Source: Miltoncostaea sp963823515 (GTDB lineage Bacteria > Actinomycetota > Thermoleophilia > Miltoncostaeales > Miltoncostaeaceae). Taken from it: a DNA stretch of 64,000 nt. Both the position numbers and the translations under genes were made by a program. Location of the stretch: the NCBI GenBank assembly GCA_963823515.1, contig CAWGMB010000001.1:124001-188000 (forward strand). Reading direction: 5' to 3'. The stretch's first letter is position 1, and each line of letters begins with the position of its first letter. A model generated the notes under the pieces. It searched no databases. It was not told the origin of the DNA and saw nothing but the letters and a program-made list of their open reading frames with translations. Below, piece by piece: positions 8,891 through 16,860 of the stretch.

Positions 8891-10410
8891 GCACCGCCCG
8901 TCGCCGGCATCGTCAGGTAGCGGGTCACCAGGTACTCATCGATGCCCTCGGATCCCCCGGAGTGGCCGAAGCCCGAGTGGCCCACACCGCCGAAGGGGGC
9001 CGCAACGCACGACACCCGGCCGCGGTTGATCGCGACCATCCCCGCCTCGATGGCGGCGCCCAGGCGCATCGCCCGCTCGAGGTCGGAGGTGAACAAGTAG
9101 GCCGCGAGGCCGGCGTCGTGGTCGTTGGCCAGGCGAAGGGCCTCGTCCTCGGTTTCGAAGGGCGCGATCGCCACCACGGGTCCGAAGATCTCCTCGCGCA
9201 TCACCCGCGCCTCATGGGGGACGTCGGCCAGAACCACCGGGGCGAAGAAGTGCCCGTTGCCCGGGACCGGGCCGCCGGCGAGGACCACGCGCGCCCCGCG
9301 CCCCACGGCGTCGTCGACCAGCTCCGTCAGCCGCGCGACCTGGCGCGCGCTGATCATCGGCCCGCAGCCGACCCCCGCGCGCACGCCCGGGCCGATGCGC
9401 ACCTGCCCGATCCGCGCGGCGAGGCGACGGGTGAACTCGGGATACACCGAGCGCTCGACGTAGAAGCGGTTGGCCGCGGTGCAGGCCGCCCCGCCGTTTC
9501 GCATCTTGGCCGCCAGGGCGCCCTCGACGGCGGCGTCCATGTCGGCATCGGCGAAGACCAGAAACGGCGCACAGCCCCCGAGCTCGGCCGAGACCCGCAG
9601 CACCTGCTCGGCGCTTTTCGCGATCAGGTGGCGCCCGACGGCCTCCGATCCGGTGAAGGTCAGCTTGCGGATGCGCCCGTCGCAAAGGAGCGGATCGGTC
9701 GCCCCGTCCTCGGACGAGACGACGATGTTGAGCACTCCGGCCGGGAGGCCGGCCTCAATGAGGATCTGCCCCAGGGCGAGCGCCGACAGCGGCGTGAGCG
9801 AGGAGGGCCGAAGCACCACCGTGCAGCCGGCGGCGAGCGCCGGGCCGATCCCGCGCGCCGGAACGGCCAGGGGGAAGTTCCAGGGGCTGATCACCAGGCA
9901 CGGCCCCACCGGGGTGCGCACGACCAGGTGCTGGGACTCACCATCAGGAGACACAGACGTCCGCCCCGAGATGCGCACGGCCTCCTCGGCGAACCACTCC
10001 AGGTAGTCGGCGGCGAACTCGACCTCGGCGCGTGACTCCGAAAGAGGCTTTCCCATCTCGGCCGTGAGAAGGCGCGCCATCTGCTCGGCCTGGTCGCGAA
10101 GGGCGTCGGCCGCGCGGCGCAGGATCCGCGCGCGCTCGCGGGGGGCGCTCGCCGCCCACGATCCCTGTGCGGCCACCGCCGCCTCCAGAGCCGCCATGCA
10201 GTCGGCCGGTGCGGCGTCGGCCACCTCGGCGATCTCACGACCGGTGGCCGGATCCTCGACGACGAGGGTGCGGCCCGCGGCCGCCGCGACGAAGGCGCCG
10301 TCGATCAGCAGGCCCGTGGGGCAGAGATCCTCGGCGGTGAAGACCGAGCCCAGATCGGCTTCGGTGACGACGCGGCGGGGTGGGTGAGGGGCGATCGCGA
10401 CGGATGACAT
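8884..10410 (-). CDS. gabD: NAD(P)-dependent succinate-semialdehyde dehydrogenase-like aldehyde dehydrogenase
   Basis: 508-residue aldehyde dehydrogenase. It shows the cofactor segment VISPWNFPLAVP, the glycine motif FTGSEAVGRHL, the general-base glutamate in SAELGGCAP and the catalytic cysteine in GGAACTAANRFYV, followed by the EEIFGPVV segment. The pattern fits the succinate-semialdehyde/GabD branch, which oxidises succinate semialdehyde to succinate; substrate is inferred. ATG 10410 has GAGGAG upstream. The 265-bp region before it (10411-10675) holds the likely promoter and the end of the upstream LuxR gene. Confidence 0.85.
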   Translation of the reverse strand: MSSVAIAPHPPRRVVTEADLGSVFTAEDLCPTGLLIDGAFVAAAAGRTLVVEDPATGREIAEVADAAPADCMAALEAAVAAQGSWAASAPRERARILRRAADALRDQAEQMARLLTAEMGKPLSESRAEVEFAADYLEWFAEEAVRISGRTSVSPDGESQHLVVRTPVGPCLVISPWNFPLAVPARGIGPALAAGCTVVLRPSSLTPLSALALGQILIEAGLPAGVLNIVVSSEDGATDPLLCDGRIRKLTFTGSEAVGRHLIAKSAEQVLRVSAELGGCAPFLVFADADMDAAVEGALAAKMRNGGAACTAANRFYVERSVYPEFTRRLAARIGQVRIGPGVRAGVGCGPMISARQVARLTELVDDAVGRGARVVLAGGPVPGNGHFFAPVVLADVPHEARVMREEIFGPVVAIAPFETEDEALRLANDHDAGLAAYLFTSDLERAMRLGAAIEAGMVAINRGRVSCVAAPFGGVGHSGFGHSGGSEGIDEYLVTRYLTMPATGGAW

Positions 10411-10651
10411 CTCATGTCTCCTCGTGCTCTCCGACTTACGGAAACGAGGCTAGGAGCGCCCCGTCGTGCTCACGTCAGGGATGACCCCCCGACCGGGAGC
10501 CCGTCTGCATCGTGCTCGGGGTCGTGGCGCGACACACGACATCCGGCTTCCTCCTGATCGGGACGGTGGGTCCGTCCTGTGGAAGAAACGCTAGTCCGGC
10601 TCTCGCGATGCGACATCGGGCGATCGCTGTATTCGCGATGGGGTGATCGCA

Positions 10652-10668
10652 GCAGGGCCGGGCCCTGC
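10652..10668. repeat. 17-bp near-perfect palindrome downstream of the LuxR gene
   Basis: GCAGGGCC-G-GGCCCTGC lies 8 bp past the stop of the LuxR gene (minus strand) and upstream of the dehydrogenase gene. It could be a compact terminator or an operator; nothing decides between them. The rest of 10411-10651 shows no gene. Confidence 0.35.
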
Positions 10669-10675
10669 CGACTGC

Positions 10676-12664
10676 TCAGGCGCCGGTTGCGGTCAGCCCC
10701 TGCTCAGCCGCGATACGGGCGGCCTCCGCGCGCGAGTGCACTCGCAGCTTGCCGAAGATGTTGGAGACGTGGCGCCCAGCGGTCTTCTCGCTGATGAAGA
10801 GGCGTTCTCCGATTGCCCGGTTCGAGGCGCCTTCGGCGAGGAGTCGGAGGACCTCGACCTCTCGACGGCTCAGCCCACTTGGGATCTTCTGCGTCGACTC
10901 GGCCCGGTTCTCGTGATCCGTGCCCACCGTCGCGGCGATCTCTGCGTCGATGAGGCGGCTCAGCCAGCCATCGACACTGCCCTTGCCGAAGTTCAGCACG
11001 ACCGGTTGGTAGGCGACACCTCCGAACTCGACGCTCGCGTCGGGGACGGGGCCGAATCCGAGCGGGACGAAGATGGGGGCGAGCGCGGGCAGGTCGACGA
11101 TCGCCGAATACACCCTGCTCAGGCGCGGATGCAACTCCATGTACGTCCGCTTGAGGTCCAGCCAGCAGGCAGCGACCGGGGGCGATTCCAGCTCCCCGCT
11201 CTCGCGTCCGAGCCAGCGACGGAGCATGAGAGCCCGGTCACCCGGGGGGAGCGGGTCTCGGTCGAGGTGGCCCCTCCAAGCGGCCACCACCGGGTCCGCC
11301 GCGAGAGCGACCTCATCGATATCGCCCAGTTCGGCCATGCATGAGAAAGCGGCCGCTGCGCCGTCAGGGGTGCGCGCCACCGAGAAGGCCTCCGGGTGCC
11401 GATCCCACCAGAGCTGGAGCGACGAGGCCGCATCCTCCGGCTCCCACCGCCGAGCGATCTCACGGATCGCCTCGCCGTCGGACGAGGTCGCCGGCTCGAC
11501 GGAGTATTCGCTGGCCCCCGGCGAGAAGCAGCATTCACGCAGGTATGGGTTCTTGACCAGGAAGACCAGATCCGCGCAGACGGTCGCGGTCTCGGCGGAA
11601 CCCGCGCCGCGGGCAGCAAATCCGAACAGATGAGCGGCGCGCCGGCGGTAGAGCGAGTGGGCCTCCGGATCACGCTGAGCCAGATCGCGCGCGACGGCGT
11701 CGCGAACCACGTCATGGAGCAGCAGCCCGTCGGAGCTCTCCTCGACGAAGGGCAGCCGACGCAGGCGCTCGAAGGCGTCACGCGCCGAGGCCTCCTCGAG
11801 CAATGCCCGAAGGATCGGTTCGTTCACGCGGCGGACCGTGGAGGCCGCCTCGACGACCTGGACGGTGTCTGTCGGCAGCCATGCCAGGAGCGAGTCGAGT
11901 AGCTGCGAGAGGACGTGCGGCGGCGGCCCGTGCTCCACCCGAAGGTCGGGGTCCGCCTCGAGGGCGGATGCGGCAAGCTCGAGGGCCAGCGGATACCCGC
12001 GTGCGAAGGCGTTCGCCCGCAGGGCCTGCGCCTCGGTGAGGCCGCGGGTGCTCAACATCTCAAGAGCCTCGGATGCTTCCAGCGGTCGAATCTCGATCCG
12101 CTCCATCAGGGCCGCCCAGCCGGGGTCTGCCCGCCAACCGGGGCCGGGCCGGTCTCGGCCCGCCACCACGCTCACCACGTTGTCGGGGAGCATCGGTAGG
12201 AACACCTGCCGGAACCATGCATCGACCAGCCCGAACGTCTCGTAGGTGTCCAGGACCAGAACCACCCGCGGGCCCTGCGCGCCGAGGGCTGCGGCGATAT
12301 CCACCACATCGAGCTCGTCCTCGAGATCCAGCGCGCCCCCGACGGCGCGGAGGAGCCCGCGCGGCGTGGGCTCGATCTCCCGGCAATCCAGTCGCAGCCA
12401 ACTCACGTCGGGGCCCGTTCGGCGCAAGGCCGCCTGGACGAGCGACGACTTGCCCATGCCACCCGGGCCGTGCACGAACGCGAGGACCGCCGGGCTCACC
12501 CCTCCGATGACGTCGTCCAGGGCGGCCAGCTCGGCGCTGCGACCCACGAACGTCCTTCCCGCGGCCTCCGCGAGCCGATCGGCGATTGTGCGGGACCTGC
12601 TCAACCGGCACCGACGATCCCGGGAGCGCGCCCCTGAGCGGCGATGAACGCCGACGTTGTCCAC
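10676..12664 (-). CDS. LuxR-family ATPase regulator (intact)
   Basis: 662 residues. N-terminal nucleotide-binding module with Walker A FVHGPGGMGKSSLV (about residue 64), Walker B-like VVLVLDTYETF (about 135), a middle winged-helix-like part, a mixed alpha/beta region, and a C-terminal LuxR HTH (LSRREVEVLRLLAEGASNRAI, then EKTAGRHVSNIFGKL). It is likely a sensor that oligomerises with ATP before DNA binding. The true start may be the TTG about 60 bases inside, where the arginine-rich leader ends. It diverges from the AhpD-like operon starting at 12888, its most likely target (inference). Confidence 0.85.
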   Translation of the reverse strand: MDNVGVHRRSGARSRDRRCRLSRSRTIADRLAEAAGRTFVGRSAELAALDDVIGGVSPAVLAFVHGPGGMGKSSLVQAALRRTGPDVSWLRLDCREIEPTPRGLLRAVGGALDLEDELDVVDIAAALGAQGPRVVLVLDTYETFGLVDAWFRQVFLPMLPDNVVSVVAGRDRPGPGWRADPGWAALMERIEIRPLEASEALEMLSTRGLTEAQALRANAFARGYPLALELAASALEADPDLRVEHGPPPHVLSQLLDSLLAWLPTDTVQVVEAASTVRRVNEPILRALLEEASARDAFERLRRLPFVEESSDGLLLHDVVRDAVARDLAQRDPEAHSLYRRRAAHLFGFAARGAGSAETATVCADLVFLVKNPYLRECCFSPGASEYSVEPATSSDGEAIREIARRWEPEDAASSLQLWWDRHPEAFSVARTPDGAAAAFSCMAELGDIDEVALAADPVVAAWRGHLDRDPLPPGDRALMLRRWLGRESGELESPPVAACWLDLKRTYMELHPRLSRVYSAIVDLPALAPIFVPLGFGPVPDASVEFGGVAYQPVVLNFGKGSVDGWLSRLIDAEIAATVGTDHENRAESTQKIPSGLSRREVEVLRLLAEGASNRAIGERLFISEKTAGRHVSNIFGKLRVHSRAEAARIAAEQGLTATGA

Positions 12665-12887
12665 GAGTGAAAGATCATCCGCCCATCGCGGGGAAGACGA
12701 GTCGTCGCGACCGTAACACGAGGCGCTCGGAGGAGCAAAGACCGACGAGGGCCCGGCCGGATCGACCCGAACGCTGTAGCCCGGGCGCGATCGGATGGTG
12801 CATTCGCCCGATGGCGCGGCCGGCGCGCGCGCCTAGCGTCGGGTGCGATCGGACGGACTCCCCGTCCGCGTACATGGAGGACTTCAC

Positions 12888-13277
12888 ATGTCGCGCGCCG
12901 ACGTCGAGGCGGACATTCGCAACACACTCGGGCTGGTTCCGGGCTTCTGGTCTGGCGTGCCGGACGCGCTGATCGAAAGCGAGTGGGCGAGCTTCAAGGC
13001 CATCGAGCTCGCCGAGACGGCCATTCCCAACAAATACAAGGAGCTGATCGGGCTCGCGGTCTCGGGGGCCACCCGATGCCGGTACTGCGCCTACTTCCAC
13101 GCTGAGGCGGCCCGCCTGTTCGGTGCGAGTGAGCAGGAGATCTCCGAGGCCTCACTCATGGCCAAGCACACGATGGCGTGGAGCACCTACCTCAACGCGA
13201 TGTCGGTCAACTACGAGGAGTTCGTCGCCGAGTTCCGCCAGATCGCGGACTACGTCCGCTCCCAGGCGACGGCCTAG
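12888..13277 (+). CDS. Carboxymuconolactone decarboxylase/AhpD-like protein
   Basis: 129 residues with the AhpD-type redox motif RCRYCAYFH (CxxC plus histidine) in the middle. Such proteins are small all-alpha antioxidant or decarboxylase-fold enzymes; the CxxCxxxH pattern favours a peroxidase/reductase-like activity. ATG 12888 follows GGAGG by 8 bases. First gene of a three-gene operon; the LuxR regulator is divergent. The 223-bp intergenic region contains two copies of GCGATCGGA (near 12787 and 12845) that could be regulator sites. Confidence 0.85.
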   Translation: MSRADVEADIRNTLGLVPGFWSGVPDALIESEWASFKAIELAETAIPNKYKELIGLAVSGATRCRYCAYFHAEAARLFGASEQEISEASLMAKHTMAWSTYLNAMSVNYEEFVAEFRQIADYVRSQATA

Positions 13278-13283
13278 GCGGCC

Positions 13284-13487
13284 GTGCGCATCACCGACAC
13301 CCGGCCGAGCGTCGTCACCGTGACCGCCACCCGCGCCGAGCTCGCCACGCTTGTGGCCGGAGCGCGGATGGCGCTCGATCTGATGCACCGCGACCCGGGT
13401 GCGCCGCCGACGGCGCGGGACGCCCTGGCGCGGGTGCTGGACGACTACGGAGCGGCCCTCGGCCGCATCACGAGAGGAGCAATCTGA
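13284..13487 (+). CDS. Small hypothetical protein in the AhpD-like operon
   Basis: 67 residues from GTG 13284, 6 bp after the AhpD-like gene. Predicted as one beta-rich N-terminus (VVTVTATRAELATLV) and a helix. No family recognised. Its stop TGA overlaps the ATG of the next gene (TGATG), so the three genes are coupled. Confidence 0.6.
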   Translation: MRITDTRPSVVTVTATRAELATLVAGARMALDLMHRDPGAPPTARDALARVLDDYGAALGRITRGAI

Positions 13488-13819
13488 TGCACGTACAGAT
13501 CATCGAGTTCCGCCTCAAGGACATGACCGAGGAGGGCTATAGGGAGGCCTGCGAGCAGCTCGCCCCCGCCTTCGCCGAGATCCCCGGCCTGCTGGCCAAG
13601 GTCTGGCTCGCCGACGCGGACGCCGGCACCTACGGCGGTGTGTACCTCTTCCGCGATCGCGCAGCCATGCAGGCCTACGCCGCCTCGGAGCTGTTCGCCA
13701 CGGTCGCCGCGTTCCCCAACTTCACCGACATGACGGCCCGCGGCTTCGACGTGCTGGAGGACCCGACCCGCATCACTCAGCGCGAGGTTCGTCTCCCGCT
13801 CGGAGCCGCGGTCCCGTGA
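13487..13819 (+). CDS. YdhR-like putative monooxygenase (dimeric alpha/beta barrel)
   Basis: 110 residues beginning MHVQIIEFRLKDMTEEGY, followed by FAEIPGLLAKVWLAD, YGGVYLFRDRAAMQAY and a C-terminal PNFTDMTARGFDVLED. This is the pattern of YdhR/ABM-type small monooxygenases that work without a prosthetic group. AGAGGAG precedes the ATG. Third gene of the operon with the AhpD-like protein, suggesting a shared aromatic or redox substrate (inference). Confidence 0.75.
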   Translation: MHVQIIEFRLKDMTEEGYREACEQLAPAFAEIPGLLAKVWLADADAGTYGGVYLFRDRAAMQAYAASELFATVAAFPNFTDMTARGFDVLEDPTRITQREVRLPLGAAVP

Positions 13820-13872
13820 GTCCGCCCGCTGACACCTTCGGGCCGGGCCATCAGGATTCTCGCGGCCCGCAC

Positions 13873-14159
13873 ACTCCCTTTCTGGAGGATCGCGAGGGTT
13901 TCGTCTCGCCGCGCGAGCTCGATCAGACCGGCGCCGGCTGCGGCGCTGCCGCCGAGCGTCCGGGCTCGGGTGTGAGCCGGATCCGCAGCCACGCAATGGT
14001 CGAGGACGACGGCCGGCTCGGCACCGTCTGCCTCTCAGGGTCGAGCGTGCCGAGGCGATCCGCGTCCACGCGCGGGCGGCCCGCCTTCCCGTGGACGAGA
14101 CCATCCTCGTCGCCGACAACGTCGTGATGAGGCCGGACCCGGCGGGGGAGGGCGCCTGA
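13873..14159 (+). pseudogene. Degenerate DUF4242 gene, start codon lost and frameshifted
   Basis: In one frame PFLEDREGFVSPRELDQ and SRIRSHAMVEDDGRLGTVCL, and in the next frame AEAIRVHARAARLPVDETI then VADNVVMRPDP, together spell a DUF4242 domain. A one-base shift falls near 14035, where the family's YEAP motif should be. The position of the initiating Met reads as Thr (ACT). Compare the intact copy at 8339. A perfect hairpin follows. The call rests on family pattern memory, so moderate confidence. Confidence 0.5.
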
Positions 14160-14170
14160 GTTGCATCCGG

Positions 14171-14204
14171 CTCCGCCCCCTCCCGCCGGCGGGAGGGGGC
14201 GGAG
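14171..14204. terminator. Perfect 34-nt inverted repeat
   Basis: CTCCGCCCCCTCCCGCC at 14171 is followed directly by its exact complement ending at 14204. It is placed after the DUF4242 relic and before a convergent gene ending at 14484, which fits a terminator. The remaining 14205-14483 shows no gene or motif. Confidence 0.65.
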
Positions 14205-14483
14205 TTCCGTGGGGCCGCCGATACACCAGGGCGTCGGGACGCTGATCGAACGCACGGGCGCCACCGTGTAGTCGGCGACCGTCCATGGCCTCGTGGTGTT
14301 CCTCAACGGCCCGCTCCCCTGTGACGAGCCTGCATGGCGGGCGGTCTCCCTCGCCGTGGCGATACGCGATCTGACCGGCCGTCCTGGCGGGCGGTTTCGA
14401 CGACGGGGACCCGCCGAGGGTCACAGCGGGAGAGCGCGCACATTCGGCTGGGAAAGGCCCCCGCCCCGCCGCCCCCGCCGGCC

Positions 14484-14768
14484 TCAGACCTTCCTGTGGA
14501 CGGTCACCTCATACTTCGCCACGGACGTACGCCGGCCGGGTGTCTCGTCGGCCGGCATCGCGTCGAGTGTCGCGTCGCCGCGCTGGTAGTCCTCTTCCGT
14601 ATCGAAGAAGACGATCACGATGGAGCTCTCGCTGTCGGAGTCGTGAAGCATGATGATCTCAGTCGCCGGAATGCCCTCCGGCGGCTCCCCCTCGCCCACT
14701 TCGCGCGCGAGTTGCGCAGCACGCTCCTCGGTGACCCCCTCGAACGACACGACCCGTGCGAGCGCCAT
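14484..14768 (-). CDS. Small protein, probable dimeric alpha/beta-barrel fold
   Basis: 94 residues from ATG 14768, which has GGAGG 6 bases upstream. The sequence alternates strands and helices (LARVVSFEGVTEERAAQLA, IMLHDSDSESSIVIVFFDTEEDY), resembling small ABM-like domains. No catalytic residues recognised. It stands alone between a hairpin and the next minus-strand gene. Confidence 0.65.
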   Translation of the reverse strand: MALARVVSFEGVTEERAAQLAREVGEGEPPEGIPATEIIMLHDSDSESSIVIVFFDTEEDYQRGDATLDAMPADETPGRRTSVAKYEVTVHRKV

Positions 14769-15034
14769 TGAGCCTCCTCCCATTGGGTGCGCGATCGTCG
14801 TCGACATCGGCGACGTGATGCCCAGGGTCAGGATCCACCCTCAGCGGCCGATGCGGCAAGGCCCAGGACGACGGGCGCCCTGCTTCGGGTCTTGGTCATG
14901 GGGAGAACCGCACCCACCGGTTCCTCTCGGGCCGCGCGGAAGTACGCCGCCGACTCCTGCGGCGTGACGAGCGTCTCCCTGACGGCGCGCAAGCCGTGGC
15001 GAGCCCACGCCGGATCGCCGGCCGGGTGCGCCGG

Positions 15035-16684
15035 CTACGCCCGGCTCCGGGCCCGCTTCAGGTCGGCCTGCATCCGCGAGAGCCCGGCGATCCAGCTGCG
15101 CAGCTTGGCCGGATCGAACTCCTGGCCCAGCAGGAACGTGCCCTTCGTCTGGCGGACCGCACGGGCCAGGCCTCGGTCGGCGGCCAGCAGGCGCGCCCGC
15201 GTCTTCTGGGCCCCCGTGCACCGGGCGGACGTGAGCGCGACGCACCGCCGCCGGACCAGCCGGTCGAGGTCCGCTCGTAGGAGCCGGGCCGCCCTGATCG
15301 CCCCGGCAGCCCCGTCGACGGCGCTCCGCGCGGGCCCCAGGCGGCCGTCGGGGTTCGCCAGCACCTTCGTCAGCCGGGCCTCGTGACGCGCGTAGCCCGA
15401 CAGGGTGATGTCGGTGCGCCTCTCCACCTTGGTGGTGGAGCGCGCCGCCAGCGCGACGTCGGCCAGGACGATCCTCACCTGCTGGCCCAGGAACTCGAGC
15501 ACGATCCCGCGCTTGTCGAGCTTCAGCACGGCACGGGCGAGCCGCTCCAGGGCCCAGCGCTCGGCGGCGCTGCGCACCTGCACGCGCAGGGGGGTGCCCA
15601 GTTGCAGCGGCAGCTTGTCGGACAGCGCCCGCCGCGCGATGCGGGCGCTGTGGCGGCGCACCTCGCCGGCGAGGCGTCGCCTGATCTGCTTCGCGACGAC
15701 CTTGTCCGCGCGACGCGGATTCCGGAGCACCGCCGCGACGCTGTCGATCCCCGGCCACCTCTCGACCGCGGCCGATGCGGCGCCCGCGGCGACGGCGCGC
15801 ACGAGCTTCTTCGCCGGCCCCGCCTTGGCGGGGGTCGTCCTCACGCGGGATCCCACGATCCGCCCGTACTGCGGGCCGGCGATCCGCAGGGCTCCGAGCA
15901 TCTCGGCGACGAGCCGGTGCTCCTCGCCGGTGCCGTGGCGGTAGGCCGCCCGCCGGTAGACGACCAGGATCGCCTTCGCCCGGCTCACGGCGGCGATCAG
16001 CCGCGTCCCGGCCGCCTTCAGGGTGTCCCTCCTGCTCCGGGCGCGGTAGGTGTAGCGCACGTAGCAGGCGGAGCAGTTGAGAGCGCCGACGCCGACACTG
16101 AACGTCCCGGCGGCGCTCGAGGGCACGGTGAGCGTGAACGTGCCCGAGGCGCTCGACGGGTCGGTGCACGTGATGGGGAGCGCCCCGATCGGGTCCACGC
16201 AGCTCTGGCCGGTGCCGACCGCGGCGCGCCCGTACCAGCTGTCGTTCAGGAGGAAGATCGCGTCATAGGGCCGAAAGCCCTGGACGTCGGTCCCGCCGGT
16301 GAGGCGCCCGGACACGGTGACGGGGATCGAGAGCGCCGCGCCCGGGATGAGCGTGGTCGACGGCGGCGTCCAGTCGGCGTCGAACGCGACCATCGGCGCC
16401 ACGGTGATGTCGCGGTCGGTGTGGCCGTCCGAGGCCGTGATCGACTCGCCGTCGGGCGCCGCGCCGCCGAACGGGTTGACCTCGGCCGCTCCGCGCGCCC
16501 ACACGGTGCCGCCGCTCACGCGTCGCAGCGCCGAGACCTCCGCGGAGGCCGCCTTCACCTCGGCGACGGTGGCGCGAAGCTGTCCCACGTAGCGCGTCTC
16601 GATGTCGGTCGCTTCCGCACCGGCGGCGGCCGGGGCGGACAGGAGCGCCGCCACCACGATGCCGATGAGGCCCGCCCTGATCAC
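15035..16684 (-). CDS. Large secreted protein of unknown function
   Basis: 549 residues. Start GTG 16684 is preferred over GTG 16711 because GAGGA precedes it and it gives a clean signal peptide (MIRAGLIGIVVAALLSAPAAAGA). The mature part has a beta-rich domain at about 90-205 with a cysteine pair (NCSACYV), then a long Arg/Ala/Lys-rich helical region to the end. No enzyme motif seen. It is divergent from the vWA/RTX protein gene at 16861, with 176 bp between them, so co-regulation is likely. Positions 14769-15034 contain nothing recognisable. Confidence 0.75.
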   Translation of the reverse strand: MIRAGLIGIVVAALLSAPAAAGAEATDIETRYVGQLRATVAEVKAASAEVSALRRVSGGTVWARGAAEVNPFGGAAPDGESITASDGHTDRDITVAPMVAFDADWTPPSTTLIPGAALSIPVTVSGRLTGGTDVQGFRPYDAIFLLNDSWYGRAAVGTGQSCVDPIGALPITCTDPSSASGTFTLTVPSSAAGTFSVGVGALNCSACYVRYTYRARSRRDTLKAAGTRLIAAVSRAKAILVVYRRAAYRHGTGEEHRLVAEMLGALRIAGPQYGRIVGSRVRTTPAKAGPAKKLVRAVAAGAASAAVERWPGIDSVAAVLRNPRRADKVVAKQIRRRLAGEVRRHSARIARRALSDKLPLQLGTPLRVQVRSAAERWALERLARAVLKLDKRGIVLEFLGQQVRIVLADVALAARSTTKVERRTDITLSGYARHEARLTKVLANPDGRLGPARSAVDGAAGAIRAARLLRADLDRLVRRRCVALTSARCTGAQKTRARLLAADRGLARAVRQTKGTFLLGQEFDPAKLRSWIAGLSRMQADLKRARSRA

Positions 16685-16860
16685 TGACCCACGTCCTCTC
16701 CGACGGAGCACCCGATTCGATCGGTGCCACGAGGCTCCCCGCTCCCGGCCGGCGTGGCATCAGCACTTTCCCGATGACTGCGACCGGGATGTCACGGACG
16801 ACCGCCGACCGGGGCCCGGCGGTTGACCCCCGCCGCCGTCCGCGCGAAGGTGGGCGCGGT

